50,646 bases of DNA from an uncultured Eubacterium sp. (GCA_948579355.1 CAPAOV010000016.1:13466-64111); one strand, 5' to 3'; positions 22,486 through 32,144 are shown, counted from the stretch's first letter. Made by a program: numbers and translations. Notes: generated by a model not told the origin, from the letters alone.

Positions 22486-23196
22486 ATGTATACTTATCAC
22501 AACCGCGTATCCTACAGCCGTATTGATAAAGATGGTTTGTTAGGCGTATCCAATGTCGTCGACGCCATGCAGGACTGTTGTCTGTTCCACAGCGAAGATG
22601 TCGGCCACTCCGCTCTGGACTTATTAAAGAAGAACCGTGCATGGTTAGTCAGTTCATGGCATGTTGTATTTCAGCGCCGCCCGAAAATGGGCGAACAGTT
22701 CGCCGTCCACACATGGCCTTATCAATTTCGGAGTATTTTCGGCTCGCGCAATTTCTTAATGGAAACTGACGAACACGAAGTACTTGCCTATGCGGATTCG
22801 CAATGGTTCTATTTTGATTCATTGACCGGACAACCCGCGCCTGTTGACAGGGAAGAAAAAGACGCCTATCCGACAGAGCCGGCTTATGAAATGGAATACA
22901 AGCCCCGCAAAGTATCCTGTCCCGCCGACCTCACTTTAGTCCAAAAAGTCGACGTGTGCCAAAACTATCTGGATACTAATAATCATGTAAATAATGGACA
23001 ATATATCCGTCTCGCCGTCAATGTGCTCCCTCCGGATTATGAAGTAGGAGAACTTCGGGCCGAGTTCCGTCGGGCGGCCAAAATGGGCGATACGATGCAC
23101 ATCCACACAGCCCGAACATCAGAGCACTATTATGCGGTATTTACGGACGCCGCAGGAACCCCTTATTTTCTCAGTGAATTTACAGAATGCAAGTGA
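22486..23196 (+). CDS. Acyl-ACP thioesterase
   Basis: 236-aa double-hotdog thioesterase of the FatA/FatB-like family (acyl-ACP_TE). The first hotdog begins YHNRVSYSRIDKDGLLGVSNVVDAMQDC in two parts, and the second carries the catalytic Asn/His region VCQNYLDTNNHVNNGQYI. It releases free fatty acids from acyl-ACP in the cytosol. ATG 22486 follows AAAGGAG. It is 51 bases after the hairpin RNA with no clear promoter of its own, and a CvfB-like gene follows 36 bases later. Confidence 0.9.
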   Translation: MYTYHNRVSYSRIDKDGLLGVSNVVDAMQDCCLFHSEDVGHSALDLLKKNRAWLVSSWHVVFQRRPKMGEQFAVHTWPYQFRSIFGSRNFLMETDEHEVLAYADSQWFYFDSLTGQPAPVDREEKDAYPTEPAYEMEYKPRKVSCPADLTLVQKVDVCQNYLDTNNHVNNGQYIRLAVNVLPPDYEVGELRAEFRRAAKMGDTMHIHTARTSEHYYAVFTDAAGTPYFLSEFTECK

Positions 23197-23232
23197 TACG
23201 GTACACGAACGGAATGGAAAGGATAACAAATA

Positions 23233-24078
23233 ATGAATATCGAAAAACAGTTTCTCGGTACTTTTACCAGACTTCATGTAATAAGAAAGACAAAATACGG
23301 TGTTGTTCTGAGCTCCGGTAAGCTTCCGCAGCTCGAAGTACTTCTACCAAACAATCAAGTCAGACCAGAAACCGAAACGGGCGATTTTTATGAGGTATTC
23401 CTCTACAAAGATTCAGAAGACCGGCTGATTGCCACAACGCAGCAACCTTATCTGTCCCTTGGAGAGCTCGCCGTGTTGACAGTAAAAGACGTAACCAATA
23501 TTGGGGCATTTCTCGACTGGGGTTTGGCTAAAGATTTATTTCTTCCATTTAAAGAACAGACAACGAAACTTCATGCAGGAGATAGCGTACTTGTAACCTT
23601 GTATATCGATAAAAGTGAACGTCTTTGCGCTACGATGCACGTATACAATCTTCTCTCCACAGAAAGCAATTACAAAAAAGGCGACCATGTTCACGGACGC
23701 ATTTACGAAATTTTGGATTCTTTTGGCGCCTTTGTCGCCGTAGACGACCGGTATTCGGCCCTTATTCCACACAATGAAATGACAAGAGAACTGCACGTAT
23801 TGGACGAAATTGACGCCCGTATCAAAGATATTACGCCAGAAGGGAAACTCACCCTCAGTCTTCAGGAAAAAATCAAACAGCAAATGGGAAAAGATGCCGA
23901 ACTCATTTACGGACGTTTAGAACAGGCCGGAGGCTTTCTTCCGTTCCACGACAAAAGCTCACCGGAAATCATCAAACGTGAATTTCAGATGAGTAAGGCA
24001 GCATTTAAAAGAGCCATCGGCCGCCTGCTTAAAGAGAAAAGAATTAAGCAGACGGAAAACGGCATCCAAAAATATTAG
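23233..24078 (+). CDS. CvfB-like S1-domain RNA-binding protein
   Basis: 281-aa protein with three S1-like segments and a C-terminal winged helix. The start (FTRLHVIRKTKYGVVLSS) and the second S1 (LTVKDVTNIGAFLDWGLAKDLFLPF) are diagnostic of CvfB/YitL, followed by GDHVHGRIYEILDSFGAFVAV, and the end (IIKREFQMSKAAFKRAIGRLLKEKRI) is the winged helix. CvfB binds RNA and affects virulence gene expression in staphylococci. Its stop codon overlaps that of the opposite-strand YvyF gene (antiparallel stops sharing TTAG). Confidence 0.85.
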   Translation: MNIEKQFLGTFTRLHVIRKTKYGVVLSSGKLPQLEVLLPNNQVRPETETGDFYEVFLYKDSEDRLIATTQQPYLSLGELAVLTVKDVTNIGAFLDWGLAKDLFLPFKEQTTKLHAGDSVLVTLYIDKSERLCATMHVYNLLSTESNYKKGDHVHGRIYEILDSFGAFVAVDDRYSALIPHNEMTRELHVLDEIDARIKDITPEGKLTLSLQEKIKQQMGKDAELIYGRLEQAGGFLPFHDKSSPEIIKREFQMSKAAFKRAIGRLLKEKRIKQTENGIQKY

Positions 24079-24485
24079 TTGTCCAAAAATCTCATTTTGT
24101 CTGAAGTAGAGCGTTTCTTTTTTGCTTCCGGTTCTTTCTTTCTGTCCAGACCGGAAGCGCTCCGCAAACCATTGGACAATTTCATTTTACAGCTCTCGCA
24201 AAAACGTCCTGTCTTAATCGTCGCTCCACAGCTTTCACAAGGAATACCTACCGGTGAATCATCTGAAAAAACCAGACGTTCCTCTCTCACCCAACGGTTT
24301 ATCTGGGAGACGCTGACCTCCATCTCCTGAGACAGTTCATGGATACCCACATGTGGATTTTCGCGCACGTATTTTTTCACTTGCACAAACTTATCTTCCA
24401 TCTTCCTGACGCACGTCGGACATACTCTCATTCCCTGAATATAATTAAATAATCTCCCACAACTTTTGCAAGCAACAATTTCCAT
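24075..24485 (-). CDS. yvyF: YvyF-type flagellar operon protein (TIGR03826-like)
   Basis: 136-aa protein with two zinc-finger pairs: CKSCGRLFNYIQGMRVCPTC at the start and CESCGATIKTGRFCESC near residue 85, and a central MerR/helix-turn-helix-like part (VGIHELSQEMEVSVSQINRWVREERL). This matches the YvyF protein found next to comFC and flgM in Bacillus, where it is linked to flagellar regulation, but its mechanism is unknown. It follows comFC by 32 bases. The 4-base overlap with CvfB means both genes end inside one another. Confidence 0.85.
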   Translation of the reverse strand: MEIVACKSCGRLFNYIQGMRVCPTCVRKMEDKFVQVKKYVRENPHVGIHELSQEMEVSVSQINRWVREERLVFSDDSPVGIPCESCGATIKTGRFCESCKMKLSNGLRSASGLDRKKEPEAKKKRSTSDKMRFLDN

Positions 24486-24517
24486 AATAATCCCCCATTC
24501 TGAAGTATTTATTTAAT

Positions 24518-25237
24518 CTAATCTTTTCCAATACACAGGCAGACAAAATATACTTCTTGTACCCCTGTCCGGCATAATATATCTCCACACGCCTCCAACG
24601 TCGCCCCTGTCGTATAAATGTCATCGACCAGCAACACGCTGCGCAGGGAACAAAGCGCATTCTCTCCCTTTTCTTTGAGAGCAAATGCACCCGCCACATT
24701 GGCCGCCCGTTGTTTTGAAGCCAATCCTTTCTGAGGTTTCGTATAACGTGTTCGCTGCAAGACGTCCGAAAGCACCGGAAGCTGCAATAACTTCCCCAGT
24801 TCATCCGCTAACACAGCCGCCTGATTATACCCCCGAAACCACTTCTTCCTGCGATGAATCGGCACCGAAACAATCGCTTCCGCACACCATCTTTCAATCT
24901 CCGCTCCACGAAACCGAACCAGCTCCTCTGCAAAAAACGAGGCATCCGTAGTACATCCCCCATATTTGAAGTTCGCCATGACCCGTTTCATGCGGGTATC
25001 GTAGACCCACAACGCCGCTCCGGCAGTAAGAGCATCCGCCCCTTTTCTTTTCCTTTCACAGTCATGGCAGTACTGCTCCTCCGGTACATCTATCGGTTTT
25101 CCGCAGCGCTTGCACCTCGGTTCGCTCACACGGGGCAGCGATATGCGGCAGGAATGGCAAATTCCATTCTCTCCCCGTTTTAACACGTTCCCACAAACCG
25201 GACACTTAAGTGGAAATATAAAATTCAAAAGATTCAA
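24518..25237 (-). CDS. comFC: ComF family protein (ComFC-like)
   Basis: 239-aa ComFC/GntX-type protein. The N-terminus has two CxxC zinc pairs (CPVCGNVLKRGENGICHSC and CKRCGKPIDVPEEQYCHDC), and the C-terminus is a phosphoribosyltransferase fold with the PRPP loop VLLVDDIYTTGATLEACG. In naturally competent species it is needed for DNA uptake; in others it may serve repair. It follows recD2 by 32 bases and precedes yvyF, so the recD2-comFC-yvyF order hints at a DNA-processing plus motility unit. Confidence 0.9.
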   Translation of the reverse strand: MNLLNFIFPLKCPVCGNVLKRGENGICHSCRISLPRVSEPRCKRCGKPIDVPEEQYCHDCERKRKGADALTAGAALWVYDTRMKRVMANFKYGGCTTDASFFAEELVRFRGAEIERWCAEAIVSVPIHRRKKWFRGYNQAAVLADELGKLLQLPVLSDVLQRTRYTKPQKGLASKQRAANVAGAFALKEKGENALCSLRSVLLVDDIYTTGATLEACGDILCRTGVQEVYFVCLCIGKD

Positions 25238-25269
25238 TTCCCCGCCCCCTATATATCTATCATACCAAA

Positions 25270-27519
25270 TTATCCGCCATTTTGCATCCTATTTTTTTCA
25301 TCTATCTCACGAATCCGCTCACTCAGTGAAGAATAACGCATTTGTTCGGACTTATTATGTATCATCTCCCGCACAGTTTCTTTACTGCCGACAATGGTCA
25401 CACACTTTTTCCCTCTTGTTACCGCAGTATATAATATGTTGCGGTTCATCAGCATTCGGGGCCCATCAAGCAAAGGCAGGACGACCGCCGGATACTCGCT
25501 GCCCTGCGATTTATGTATGGTAATCGCATAAGCAAGTTCCAGCTCTTCCAGATTTCCCTGTGGATATGTAACATACTTTTCTTCGTCAAAACGGACGGTA
25601 ACTTCTTTATTAAGCATGTCGATTTCCGTAATCACGCCGCAGTCGCCATTAAATACCCCTGTTCCCTCTTCAATCAGCATCCGGTTGTAGCCGCGGACTT
25701 CCCACTTAATCTGATAGTTATTTTTCATCTGCATCACTTTATCGCCCTCGCGAAAAATAACTCCGTGTATTTCCATTTGGTTTTTATCCGGTCTCTCCGG
25801 ATTCAAATAGCGCTGCAAAACCTCATTGCAGCGGTACACTCCCAGTTCCCCTTTTTTCATCGGAGTAAGTACCTGTACGTCAAACGGCGTGCAATTCGTA
25901 TAATTCGGCATCTTTTCCCGCACAAGCCAGAGCATAACCTCAAGAACCCCATGCGCGTCTTTTCTCTTCAAGCAAAAAAAATCTTTGCTTTCATTGTCAA
26001 GCGCAATCTCTTCCCCGTCATTGATACGGTGGGCATTTACAATAATATCGCTCTCCGCCGCCTGCCGAAAAATGCGGGACAACTTAACTACGTTAAAACA
26101 ATGAGAATGAATGATATCGCGCAGGACATTGCCCGGCCCAACACTCGGAAGCTGATTCACATCGCCCACCAAAATGAGGCGAGTGCCTACCGTAACCGCT
26201 TTCAGCAGGCTGTGAAACAGAAAAATATCTACCATTGACATCTCATCAATGATAATTACATCCGTCTCCAAAGGATTCCATTCGTTCCTGCCAAATAATT
26301 CTCCGTTTTCATTCTCGTTCCCGTTTTCTTCTGTCAAGGCACCGTTATATTCCAACAGACGGTGAAGCGTCTGCGCCTCATAACCGGTAGCCTCCGACAT
26401 TCGTTTTGCCGCCCGTCCGGTCGGCGCCGCCAGCAAAATAGATAACCCCTCTTCTCCCAGACATTTGATTATCATATTAATTGTCGTCGTTTTTCCGGTA
26501 CCCGGCCCTCCGGTGACAACAAGAAGACCGTTACTCATCGCCTCGCGTACCGCTACGCGCTGCTGCCTGTCCAGAGAAATCTCTTCCCGCTGCTCCAGCT
26601 CGTCTATCACTCCGTCATAAGTTTCATCCCTGCGCCCCATCGGCACATTGAGGTCTGAAAGCATACGGGCACAATTTAATTCGGAATAGTACAGGCTCGG
26701 CAAATAAACATTTCGCTCGTCATCCACAAGCACCGTCTTGTCCCATTCCATCTGCTGCAGCACATCCATAAGCCTTTCCACGCTTACCTCCAAACGGTAC
26801 ACAGCTTCTTTTAACAACATCTTTTCCGGCATATAGACATAACCACCCTGCAATCCCATATTCAACACATATAAAATACCGGCCCGCATACGTTGTTCCG
26901 AATCAAGAGAAATCCCGCTTTTCCGCGCGATTTCATCCGCAATCTTAAATCCAACTCCTCTAATATCCTCTGCCATCTGATAGGGATTCTCTTTCACGAT
27001 ATCATACAGGGAATTGCCGTATGCTTTGTACAGTTTCACTGCCAGCGCATTGGAAATTCCATAGTCTTGTAGGAAAATCATGGCGCTGCGCATCTCTCGC
27101 TTTTCCTCAAACTGCAGGGCAATACTGCGGGCTTTCTTTTCGCTGATACCTTTTACTTCCGCCAAACGCTCCGGCTCTTTCTCAATCACCTCAAACGTCT
27201 CGTCGCCAAACTTATCTACGATACGCTTGGCCAGTCCGCCGCGAATGCCGGCTATCGCCCCCGATGACAGGTAACGGAGTATCGCCATCTTATCTTCCGG
27301 CTCCTGCACTTCATAGGAAACGACTTTCAACTGCTCCATATAGACCGGATGTTGTACCATCTCCCCACGCACACATACATATTCGCCCTCATTTATAAAA
27401 GGAAACGTCCCGACACAAGTCTCTTCCTCTCCGTCGGGCGTCTCTAATTCAAATACCGTATATCCATTCTCTACATTCCGATAAATAATATGCGACACAT
27501 ATCCCTTACGTTCTTCCAT
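25270..27519 (-). CDS. recD2: RecD2-family ATP-dependent DNA helicase
   Basis: 749-aa SF1B helicase, 5'-3', of the RecD2/YrrC type that works without RecBC. An N-terminal OB-like part (YVSHIIYRNVENGYTVFELE) and tandem helix-hairpin-helix units (SSGAIAGIRGGLAKRIVDKFG, LAEVKGISEKKARSIAL) precede the helicase core: Walker A GGPGTGKTTTINMI, motif II IIDEMSM, and motif VI AYAITIHKSQGSEYPAVV and YTAVTRGKK. It helps replication fork restart and mismatch or oxidative repair. ATG 27519 follows GGAGGATTTTC. A strong terminator separates it from the flagellar genes upstream. Confidence 0.95.
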   Translation of the reverse strand: MEERKGYVSHIIYRNVENGYTVFELETPDGEEETCVGTFPFINEGEYVCVRGEMVQHPVYMEQLKVVSYEVQEPEDKMAILRYLSSGAIAGIRGGLAKRIVDKFGDETFEVIEKEPERLAEVKGISEKKARSIALQFEEKREMRSAMIFLQDYGISNALAVKLYKAYGNSLYDIVKENPYQMAEDIRGVGFKIADEIARKSGISLDSEQRMRAGILYVLNMGLQGGYVYMPEKMLLKEAVYRLEVSVERLMDVLQQMEWDKTVLVDDERNVYLPSLYYSELNCARMLSDLNVPMGRRDETYDGVIDELEQREEISLDRQQRVAVREAMSNGLLVVTGGPGTGKTTTINMIIKCLGEEGLSILLAAPTGRAAKRMSEATGYEAQTLHRLLEYNGALTEENGNENENGELFGRNEWNPLETDVIIIDEMSMVDIFLFHSLLKAVTVGTRLILVGDVNQLPSVGPGNVLRDIIHSHCFNVVKLSRIFRQAAESDIIVNAHRINDGEEIALDNESKDFFCLKRKDAHGVLEVMLWLVREKMPNYTNCTPFDVQVLTPMKKGELGVYRCNEVLQRYLNPERPDKNQMEIHGVIFREGDKVMQMKNNYQIKWEVRGYNRMLIEEGTGVFNGDCGVITEIDMLNKEVTVRFDEEKYVTYPQGNLEELELAYAITIHKSQGSEYPAVVLPLLDGPRMLMNRNILYTAVTRGKKCVTIVGSKETVREMIHNKSEQMRYSSLSERIREIDEKNRMQNGG

Positions 27520-27544
27520 GAAAATCCTCCGACCTGTTTGATTG

Positions 27545-27570
27545 AAAAAAGCGCCGCAAAACGGCGCTTT
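27545..27570 (-). terminator. Terminator of the mreB-flagellar operon
   Basis: AAAGCGCCG pairs with CGGCGCTTT around a 5-base loop (27548-27556 with 27562-27570), with T6 on the minus strand after it. Confidence 0.9.
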
Positions 27571-27580
27571 CCGAAATCAA

Positions 27581-27931
27581 TTATGCTGTCTCACCACTAT
27601 TGTTCTTCATCGAAGTATATAACTGTTCTGCAATGCCAAGTCCTTGGCCACTATTCACCATCTGCTCTGCAATGGCAGATAAATAATTATCTTCGAACAT
27701 ATTCACATAATCCGTACTGTCATCTTCTTCCTCTGAGAAGATTTTAGCCGACTCCTGCATCGTTTTAAACATTTGTTGAATCATATAAGATTCAAACTGT
27801 TTGCAGGCATCCATCATTGCTTCGTCGCTTTCCGCATTTTGTACCTGACTTGTCAGCCGGCTCGACGCAATGTCATTGGCTGTTGTCGAGTAATTTGTTA
27901 AATAAGTATCTCCAATACCGTTAATCGCCAT
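27581..27931 (-). CDS. flgJ: Rod-binding protein (FlgJ N-terminal-like)
   Basis: 116-aa protein resembling only the rod-binding half of FlgJ: ESDEAMMDACKQFESYMIQQMFKTM and the acidic region before NMFEDNYLSAIAEQMVNSGQGLGIAEQLY, which is the conserved C-terminal part of that domain. The muramidase half found in proteobacterial FlgJ is absent, as usual in Firmicutes. It would cap and help assemble the flagellar rod. ATG 27931 has GGAGG five bases upstream. It is the last gene of the flagellar run, just before the terminator. Confidence 0.85.
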   Translation of the reverse strand: MAINGIGDTYLTNYSTTANDIASSRLTSQVQNAESDEAMMDACKQFESYMIQQMFKTMQESAKIFSEEEDDSTDYVNMFEDNYLSAIAEQMVNSGQGLGIAEQLYTSMKNNSGETA

Positions 27932-27963
27932 ATAATCCTCCATTCCGGAATATATCCCCTAAA

Positions 27964-28773
27964 TTATGAGCGCAAATTATTAGCCTGCTGCAACATCTCA
28001 TCAGAGGCAATAATCGCCTTTGAATTCATCTCATAAGCGCGCTGTGCAATAATCATATTTACCATCTCATCCGCCGCCTGCACATTAGAACCCTCCAAAC
28101 GGCCGGATACGATTTTTGCATTCAAATCATTTGCCGTATATACGGTTGCTGCACCGGAAGCTTCCGACTGCAGATAATTCGAGCCGGATGCCTTTTCCAA
28201 TCCCCCGGCATTTGGGAAATGTGCCAGTCCGATTTGAACGCCAATATATTGTGGATTGTTATTGGCGTCAGGATATGCCAAGTTTCCAAACACGTCGACC
28301 GACAGTTCACTTGTACGGTAAGTATTCGGCAACACGATTTCACGCCCCTGTGTGTCTAACACCGGACATCCGGCGCTATCCGTCAGAGCAATGCCATTTT
28401 CCGTAATCGACATATTAAAATGTCCGTTACGCGTATACGCCGTCGTTCCGTCCGGCTGCCTTACCATGAAGAAACCCTCTCCCTGAATGGCATAATCAAA
28501 CGCCCCGTTTGAGGCATACAAGTTCCCTTGCGTAAAATCCGAAGATATGGCACCTATTCGTACGCCCAATCCCACCTGCGCCCCGACTGGTTTTGCTTCT
28601 CCGGTTGTAGTTGTAGAATTTTTTTGCAAATTTTGATAAATTAACGTTTTAAAATTGGCAGCCTGTGTCTTATAACCTGTTGTACTGATATTTGACAAGT
28701 TGTTTGCAATTACATCCAGATTACTCTGCTGTCCAATCATACCACTTGCTGCTGTCCACAAAGAACGCATCAT
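27964..28773 (-). CDS. flgG: Flagellar basal-body rod protein FlgG
   Basis: 269-aa distal rod protein. The N-terminus is the rod/hook helix MMRSLWTAASGMIGQQ followed by LDVIANNLSNISTTGYK, and the C-terminus ends in VQAADEMVNMIIAQRAYEMNSKAI and EMLQQANNLR. The middle D1 domain includes GEGFFMVRQPDGTTAYTRNGHF. It lies between the flgF-like and flgJ-like genes in one operon; ATG 28773 has GGAGGTG. Identity as FlgG rather than FlgF rests on order and the end LRS. Confidence 0.88.
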   Translation of the reverse strand: MMRSLWTAASGMIGQQSNLDVIANNLSNISTTGYKTQAANFKTLIYQNLQKNSTTTTGEAKPVGAQVGLGVRIGAISSDFTQGNLYASNGAFDYAIQGEGFFMVRQPDGTTAYTRNGHFNMSITENGIALTDSAGCPVLDTQGREIVLPNTYRTSELSVDVFGNLAYPDANNNPQYIGVQIGLAHFPNAGGLEKASGSNYLQSEASGAATVYTANDLNAKIVSGRLEGSNVQAADEMVNMIIAQRAYEMNSKAIIASDEMLQQANNLRS

Positions 28774-28803
28774 AGGGTATCACCTCCAAATATTATCGTT
28801 TCA

Positions 28804-29580
28804 TTAACCCAATCTTCCTACCTGATTTACCGAGCGGTCCAACATACTGTCATAAGAACGAATCACTTTTTGGTTCGCCTCATACGCACGGGTTATAGTA
28901 ATCATATCGACCATTTCCCTCACAACATTAACATTGGATTGCTCTGTATATCCTTGAATCACTTCTGCTGTGGCATCCTGCATGGCGGCTCCTTCCACCG
29001 GCTCATACATTGTATCACCATATTTTTTAAGATAGTCATAGTCCTGAAAATCAACAATTTTTAATGTATCAATCATTTCCCCGTCCGCAGTAATCACTCC
29101 CTGATTGGAAATACTGACGGATTTTGCAGATGGATTTATGGTAATATTTCCGTTTTCCCCCTGCACCGGATTGCCATCGGCGTCTACTAAAAGGCCATCC
29201 TTTGTCAGCATAAAGCGGCCGTCCCGCGTATATCGGGTATGAACCTCCCCTGCCTTATCCGTTACGCTCAGGGTAAAAAAACCTTTGCCGCTCAACGCCA
29301 CATCATATGTATTATTTGTCTGACGAACAGACCCCTGGTCATAACTGGTATATGTTTCTCCGATTTTGACGCCCAGACTCAACCGTCCAATCAGTTGGTT
29401 ATGGTATGCCTGAGAACCGTCTCTTATCTTTATTCCAAGCACCTCGTCAAATGCCTGACTGGCCACTTTTTCCCCCTTATAACCAACCGTATTGGAATTA
29501 GCCATGTTATTAGAAATAACATCCAGTCTTTTCTGCTCGTTTACCATGCCTGTCCATGCAGTATAGAGACCTCTTAGCAT
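28804..29580 (-). CDS. flgF: Flagellar basal-body rod protein, FlgF-like
   Basis: 258-aa flagellar rod/hook protein with the conserved N-terminal helix (MLRGLYTAWTGMVNEQ, LDVISNNMANSNTVGYK), the GKGFFTLSV loop of the D1 domain, and a C-terminal helix VNVVREMVDMITITRAYEANQK. The matching Bacillus gene is flhO in the mbl-flhO-flhP cluster. With flgG it forms part of the rod. It starts 28 bases after mreB. Confidence 0.85.
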   Translation of the reverse strand: MLRGLYTAWTGMVNEQKRLDVISNNMANSNTVGYKGEKVASQAFDEVLGIKIRDGSQAYHNQLIGRLSLGVKIGETYTSYDQGSVRQTNNTYDVALSGKGFFTLSVTDKAGEVHTRYTRDGRFMLTKDGLLVDADGNPVQGENGNITINPSAKSVSISNQGVITADGEMIDTLKIVDFQDYDYLKKYGDTMYEPVEGAAMQDATAEVIQGYTEQSNVNVVREMVDMITITRAYEANQKVIRSYDSMLDRSVNQVGRLG

Positions 29581-29608
29581 ATCGTTCCCCCTTCCTTTCT
29601 GTCAAAAA

Positions 29609-30607
29609 CTAACGCTGCTCCGCTTCCATCTCCCCGCTGAGAAACTCCACATAGCGGCCGGTACCGATGGCAACCGCCGTCATTGGCTCTTCTGCCGTCA
29701 TCGTAGTAATACCGGTCTTTGATTCAATTAATTCTTCCAGTCCATACAAAAGACTGCCGCCTCCGGTGAGAACAATACCTCTGTCAGCGATATCCGCTGC
29801 CAGTTCCGGCGGCGTCTTCTCAAGCACGCTGTGTACTGCCTCCACAATTTGTGAAGTTGTATCTTTCAACGCCTCTTCCGTCTCCTCCGACGTCACTGTA
29901 ATCGTCTTCGGCAGACCAGTGACAAGATTACGTCCCCGAACATCGACGGCGACGCTTTCCGGCCGCGGATAAGCGGAACCAATGCGGATTTTAATATCCT
30001 CCGCCGTCCTCTCACCAATCAATAAATTATATTTCTTACGCATATAGCGGACAATCGCATCATCAAAATCATCTCCGGCTATTTTGATGGACGCGCTCAC
30101 TACGGTTCCACCAAGAGAAATAACGGCAATATCCGATGTTCCTCCGCCGATATCAACAATCATATTTCCACACGGACGGGCGATATCAATGCCGGCTCCA
30201 ATCGCTGCCGCAATCGGCTCCTCAATAATCTTCACATCGCGCGCACCCGCCTGAAAGGCAGCATCTTCAACCGCCTTACGCTCTACCTCCGTCACCTGAC
30301 TCGGTACGCAAATACTAATAAGCGGTTTACGAAACCGCTGTTTTCCTACTGCTTTCTGTATAAAATATTTTAACATCTTCTCTGTCACGGTATAATCTGA
30401 AATAACACCCTGACGGAGAGGACGAACAGCTACAATATTACCAGGAGTACGTCCCAACATAAGACGAGCTTCTGCGCCAATCGCCTTAATACGGTTGGTG
30501 TCGCGGTCAAACGCAACTACACTGGGCTCTTTTAACACGACTCCCTTACCCTTAACATAAACCAAAATGCTGGCTGTGCCCAAATCAATTCCAATATCAA
30601 AAGCCAC
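29609..30607 (-). CDS. mreB: Rod shape-determining protein MreB/Mbl
   Basis: 332-aa bacterial actin. Phosphate-1 is DIGIDLGTASILVYV, phosphate-2 is GNMIVDIGGGTSDIAVI, and the adenosine motif is GIVLTGGGSLLYGLEEL. It polymerises under the membrane and guides lateral wall synthesis. The start is GTG 30607 after GGAGAG. It is the first gene of the flagellar unit, the arrangement known from Bacillus mbl; whether it is MreB or Mbl cannot be told here. Confidence 0.93.
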   Translation of the reverse strand: MAFDIGIDLGTASILVYVKGKGVVLKEPSVVAFDRDTNRIKAIGAEARLMLGRTPGNIVAVRPLRQGVISDYTVTEKMLKYFIQKAVGKQRFRKPLISICVPSQVTEVERKAVEDAAFQAGARDVKIIEEPIAAAIGAGIDIARPCGNMIVDIGGGTSDIAVISLGGTVVSASIKIAGDDFDDAIVRYMRKKYNLLIGERTAEDIKIRIGSAYPRPESVAVDVRGRNLVTGLPKTITVTSEETEEALKDTTSQIVEAVHSVLEKTPPELAADIADRGIVLTGGGSLLYGLEELIESKTGITTMTAEEPMTAVAIGTGRYVEFLSGEMEAEQR

Positions 30608-30663
30608 TTTCCTATTCTCTCCTTTCGTTTCTCCTGTATAGTATTCCCATTTTGCCTATCCTT

Positions 30664-30691
30664 ATTATAAACGTTTTTTCATATATTTCAA
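30664..30691 (-). promoter_or_regulatory. Promoter of the mreB-flagellar operon
   Basis: TTGAAA, 16 bases, TATAAT on the minus strand, just after the scfB stop codon, with a 56-base leader. Confidence 0.65.
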
Positions 30692-30700
30692 AGAGTTTTT

Positions 30701-32101
30701 TTATGATTCTTCCTCAGCATATGCCGCCTGAAGCATAATGGCGCATTCGACACGCTTACGCTGCAGTTCACATCCTATCTCATATGGCTTATTGATATCA
30801 CCATGAAAATGGTATGCATTGGCAGCACAACCGCCGCTGCAATAGAATTTGGCAAAACAGTTGCGACACTCCTCTTTTGCATATACATTACACAATTTGA
30901 AAGAATTGCAGATGTCCGTCTTGACGATACCATCCTCTACATTCCCCAGACAAAACTTGTCTTCACCTACAAACTGATGGCAGGGATATAAATCCCCCCA
31001 CGGCGTCACAGCCAAATACTCTGTTCCCGAACCACATCCCGACAACCTTTTATATACGCAGGGGCCGCCGCTCAAATCTATCATAAAATGGAAGAAATTG
31101 AAACCTCTCCCCTCTTTTTTACGTTTCAGCATCTCTGCTGCCAATCGGTCGTAGCCCTCGCAAATAGCCGGAATATCTTCTTTGGAAATGGCATATGGCT
31201 CTTCCGGCCCCGCCACTACAGGCTCAACAGATATCTGTTCAAATCCCTCGTCGGCCAGATGGAGAACATCTTCCACAAAATCAAGATTATGACGTGTAAA
31301 TGTTCCTCTTACATAGTATTTTGTCTGCTTTCTTGATGCGGCCATCTTTTTAAACTTATCAATAATTAAATCATAACTGCCCTTTCCGTTTTTGAACGGA
31401 CGCATTCGGTCATGAACTTCTTTCCGCCCGTCTATACTGAGCACGACATTATCCATTTCCTGATTCGCAAATTCCATCACTTCATCATTGAGCAGAACGC
31501 CGTTCGTCGTCAATGTAAAACGAAAATGCTTATCCTCTTTCTTTTCTATCTCCCGACCGTAAGCAACGAGTTTTTTTACGACATCGAAATTCAGGAGCGG
31601 TTCCCCGCCAAAAAAATCAACTTCGAGATTACGTCTGCTGCCGGAATTGGCAACGAGAAAATCCAATGCTTTCCGGCCCACCTCATAACTCATAAGCGAG
31701 CGGTCTCCCTTGTATTCCCCCTCGCCTGCAAAGCAGTATCGGCATGCCAGATTGCAGTCGTGGGCAATGTGCAGACACAAAGCTTTTACAACGGTCTGGC
31801 GTTTCTTAAAATCAATCACGCCATCCTCATAGACGTCTCTTGTAAAAAGCGTGCCGTTTTCCTCCAGTTTCTTTATGTCGGCAAACACATCCCGCATGTC
31901 TTGTTCCGTGACGCCATCCTCTTTATATTTATCCATCAACGCTGAAGCCACAGAGCGGAAACTCTCGTCTCCGTAGCGGTTTCCGTCATCTTCCCGCAGC
32001 ATTGCCAGCGTGTCATAAACTACATCATCTACTACGTGTATGGAACCACTGTTTACATCCATCACAATATTATAACCATTATTCTTATATTGATGTATCA
32101 T
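30701..32101 (-). CDS. scfB: SCIFF peptide radical SAM maturase
   Basis: 466-aa radical SAM enzyme with a SPASM/twitch C-terminus. The iron-sulfur motif C116-x3-C120-x2-C123 is in HDCNLACRYCFAGEG, and the auxiliary cluster cysteines are in SGCGSGTEYLAV, the CHQF region and CRNCFAKFYCSGGC. The N-terminal part (VDDVVYDTLAMLRE and KLEENGTLFTRD) resembles the peptide-recognition region of such maturases. It installs thioether cross-links in SCIFF (six Cys in forty-five residues) peptides. The SCIFF gene lies 174 bases upstream with a hairpin between. Confidence 0.95.
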   Translation of the reverse strand: MIHQYKNNGYNIVMDVNSGSIHVVDDVVYDTLAMLREDDGNRYGDESFRSVASALMDKYKEDGVTEQDMRDVFADIKKLEENGTLFTRDVYEDGVIDFKKRQTVVKALCLHIAHDCNLACRYCFAGEGEYKGDRSLMSYEVGRKALDFLVANSGSRRNLEVDFFGGEPLLNFDVVKKLVAYGREIEKKEDKHFRFTLTTNGVLLNDEVMEFANQEMDNVVLSIDGRKEVHDRMRPFKNGKGSYDLIIDKFKKMAASRKQTKYYVRGTFTRHNLDFVEDVLHLADEGFEQISVEPVVAGPEEPYAISKEDIPAICEGYDRLAAEMLKRKKEGRGFNFFHFMIDLSGGPCVYKRLSGCGSGTEYLAVTPWGDLYPCHQFVGEDKFCLGNVEDGIVKTDICNSFKLCNVYAKEECRNCFAKFYCSGGCAANAYHFHGDINKPYEIGCELQRKRVECAIMLQAAYAEEES

Positions 32102-32144
32102 CGTATCTCCTCTTCATCGTCAGGCTAACATGGAACGAGGACTA

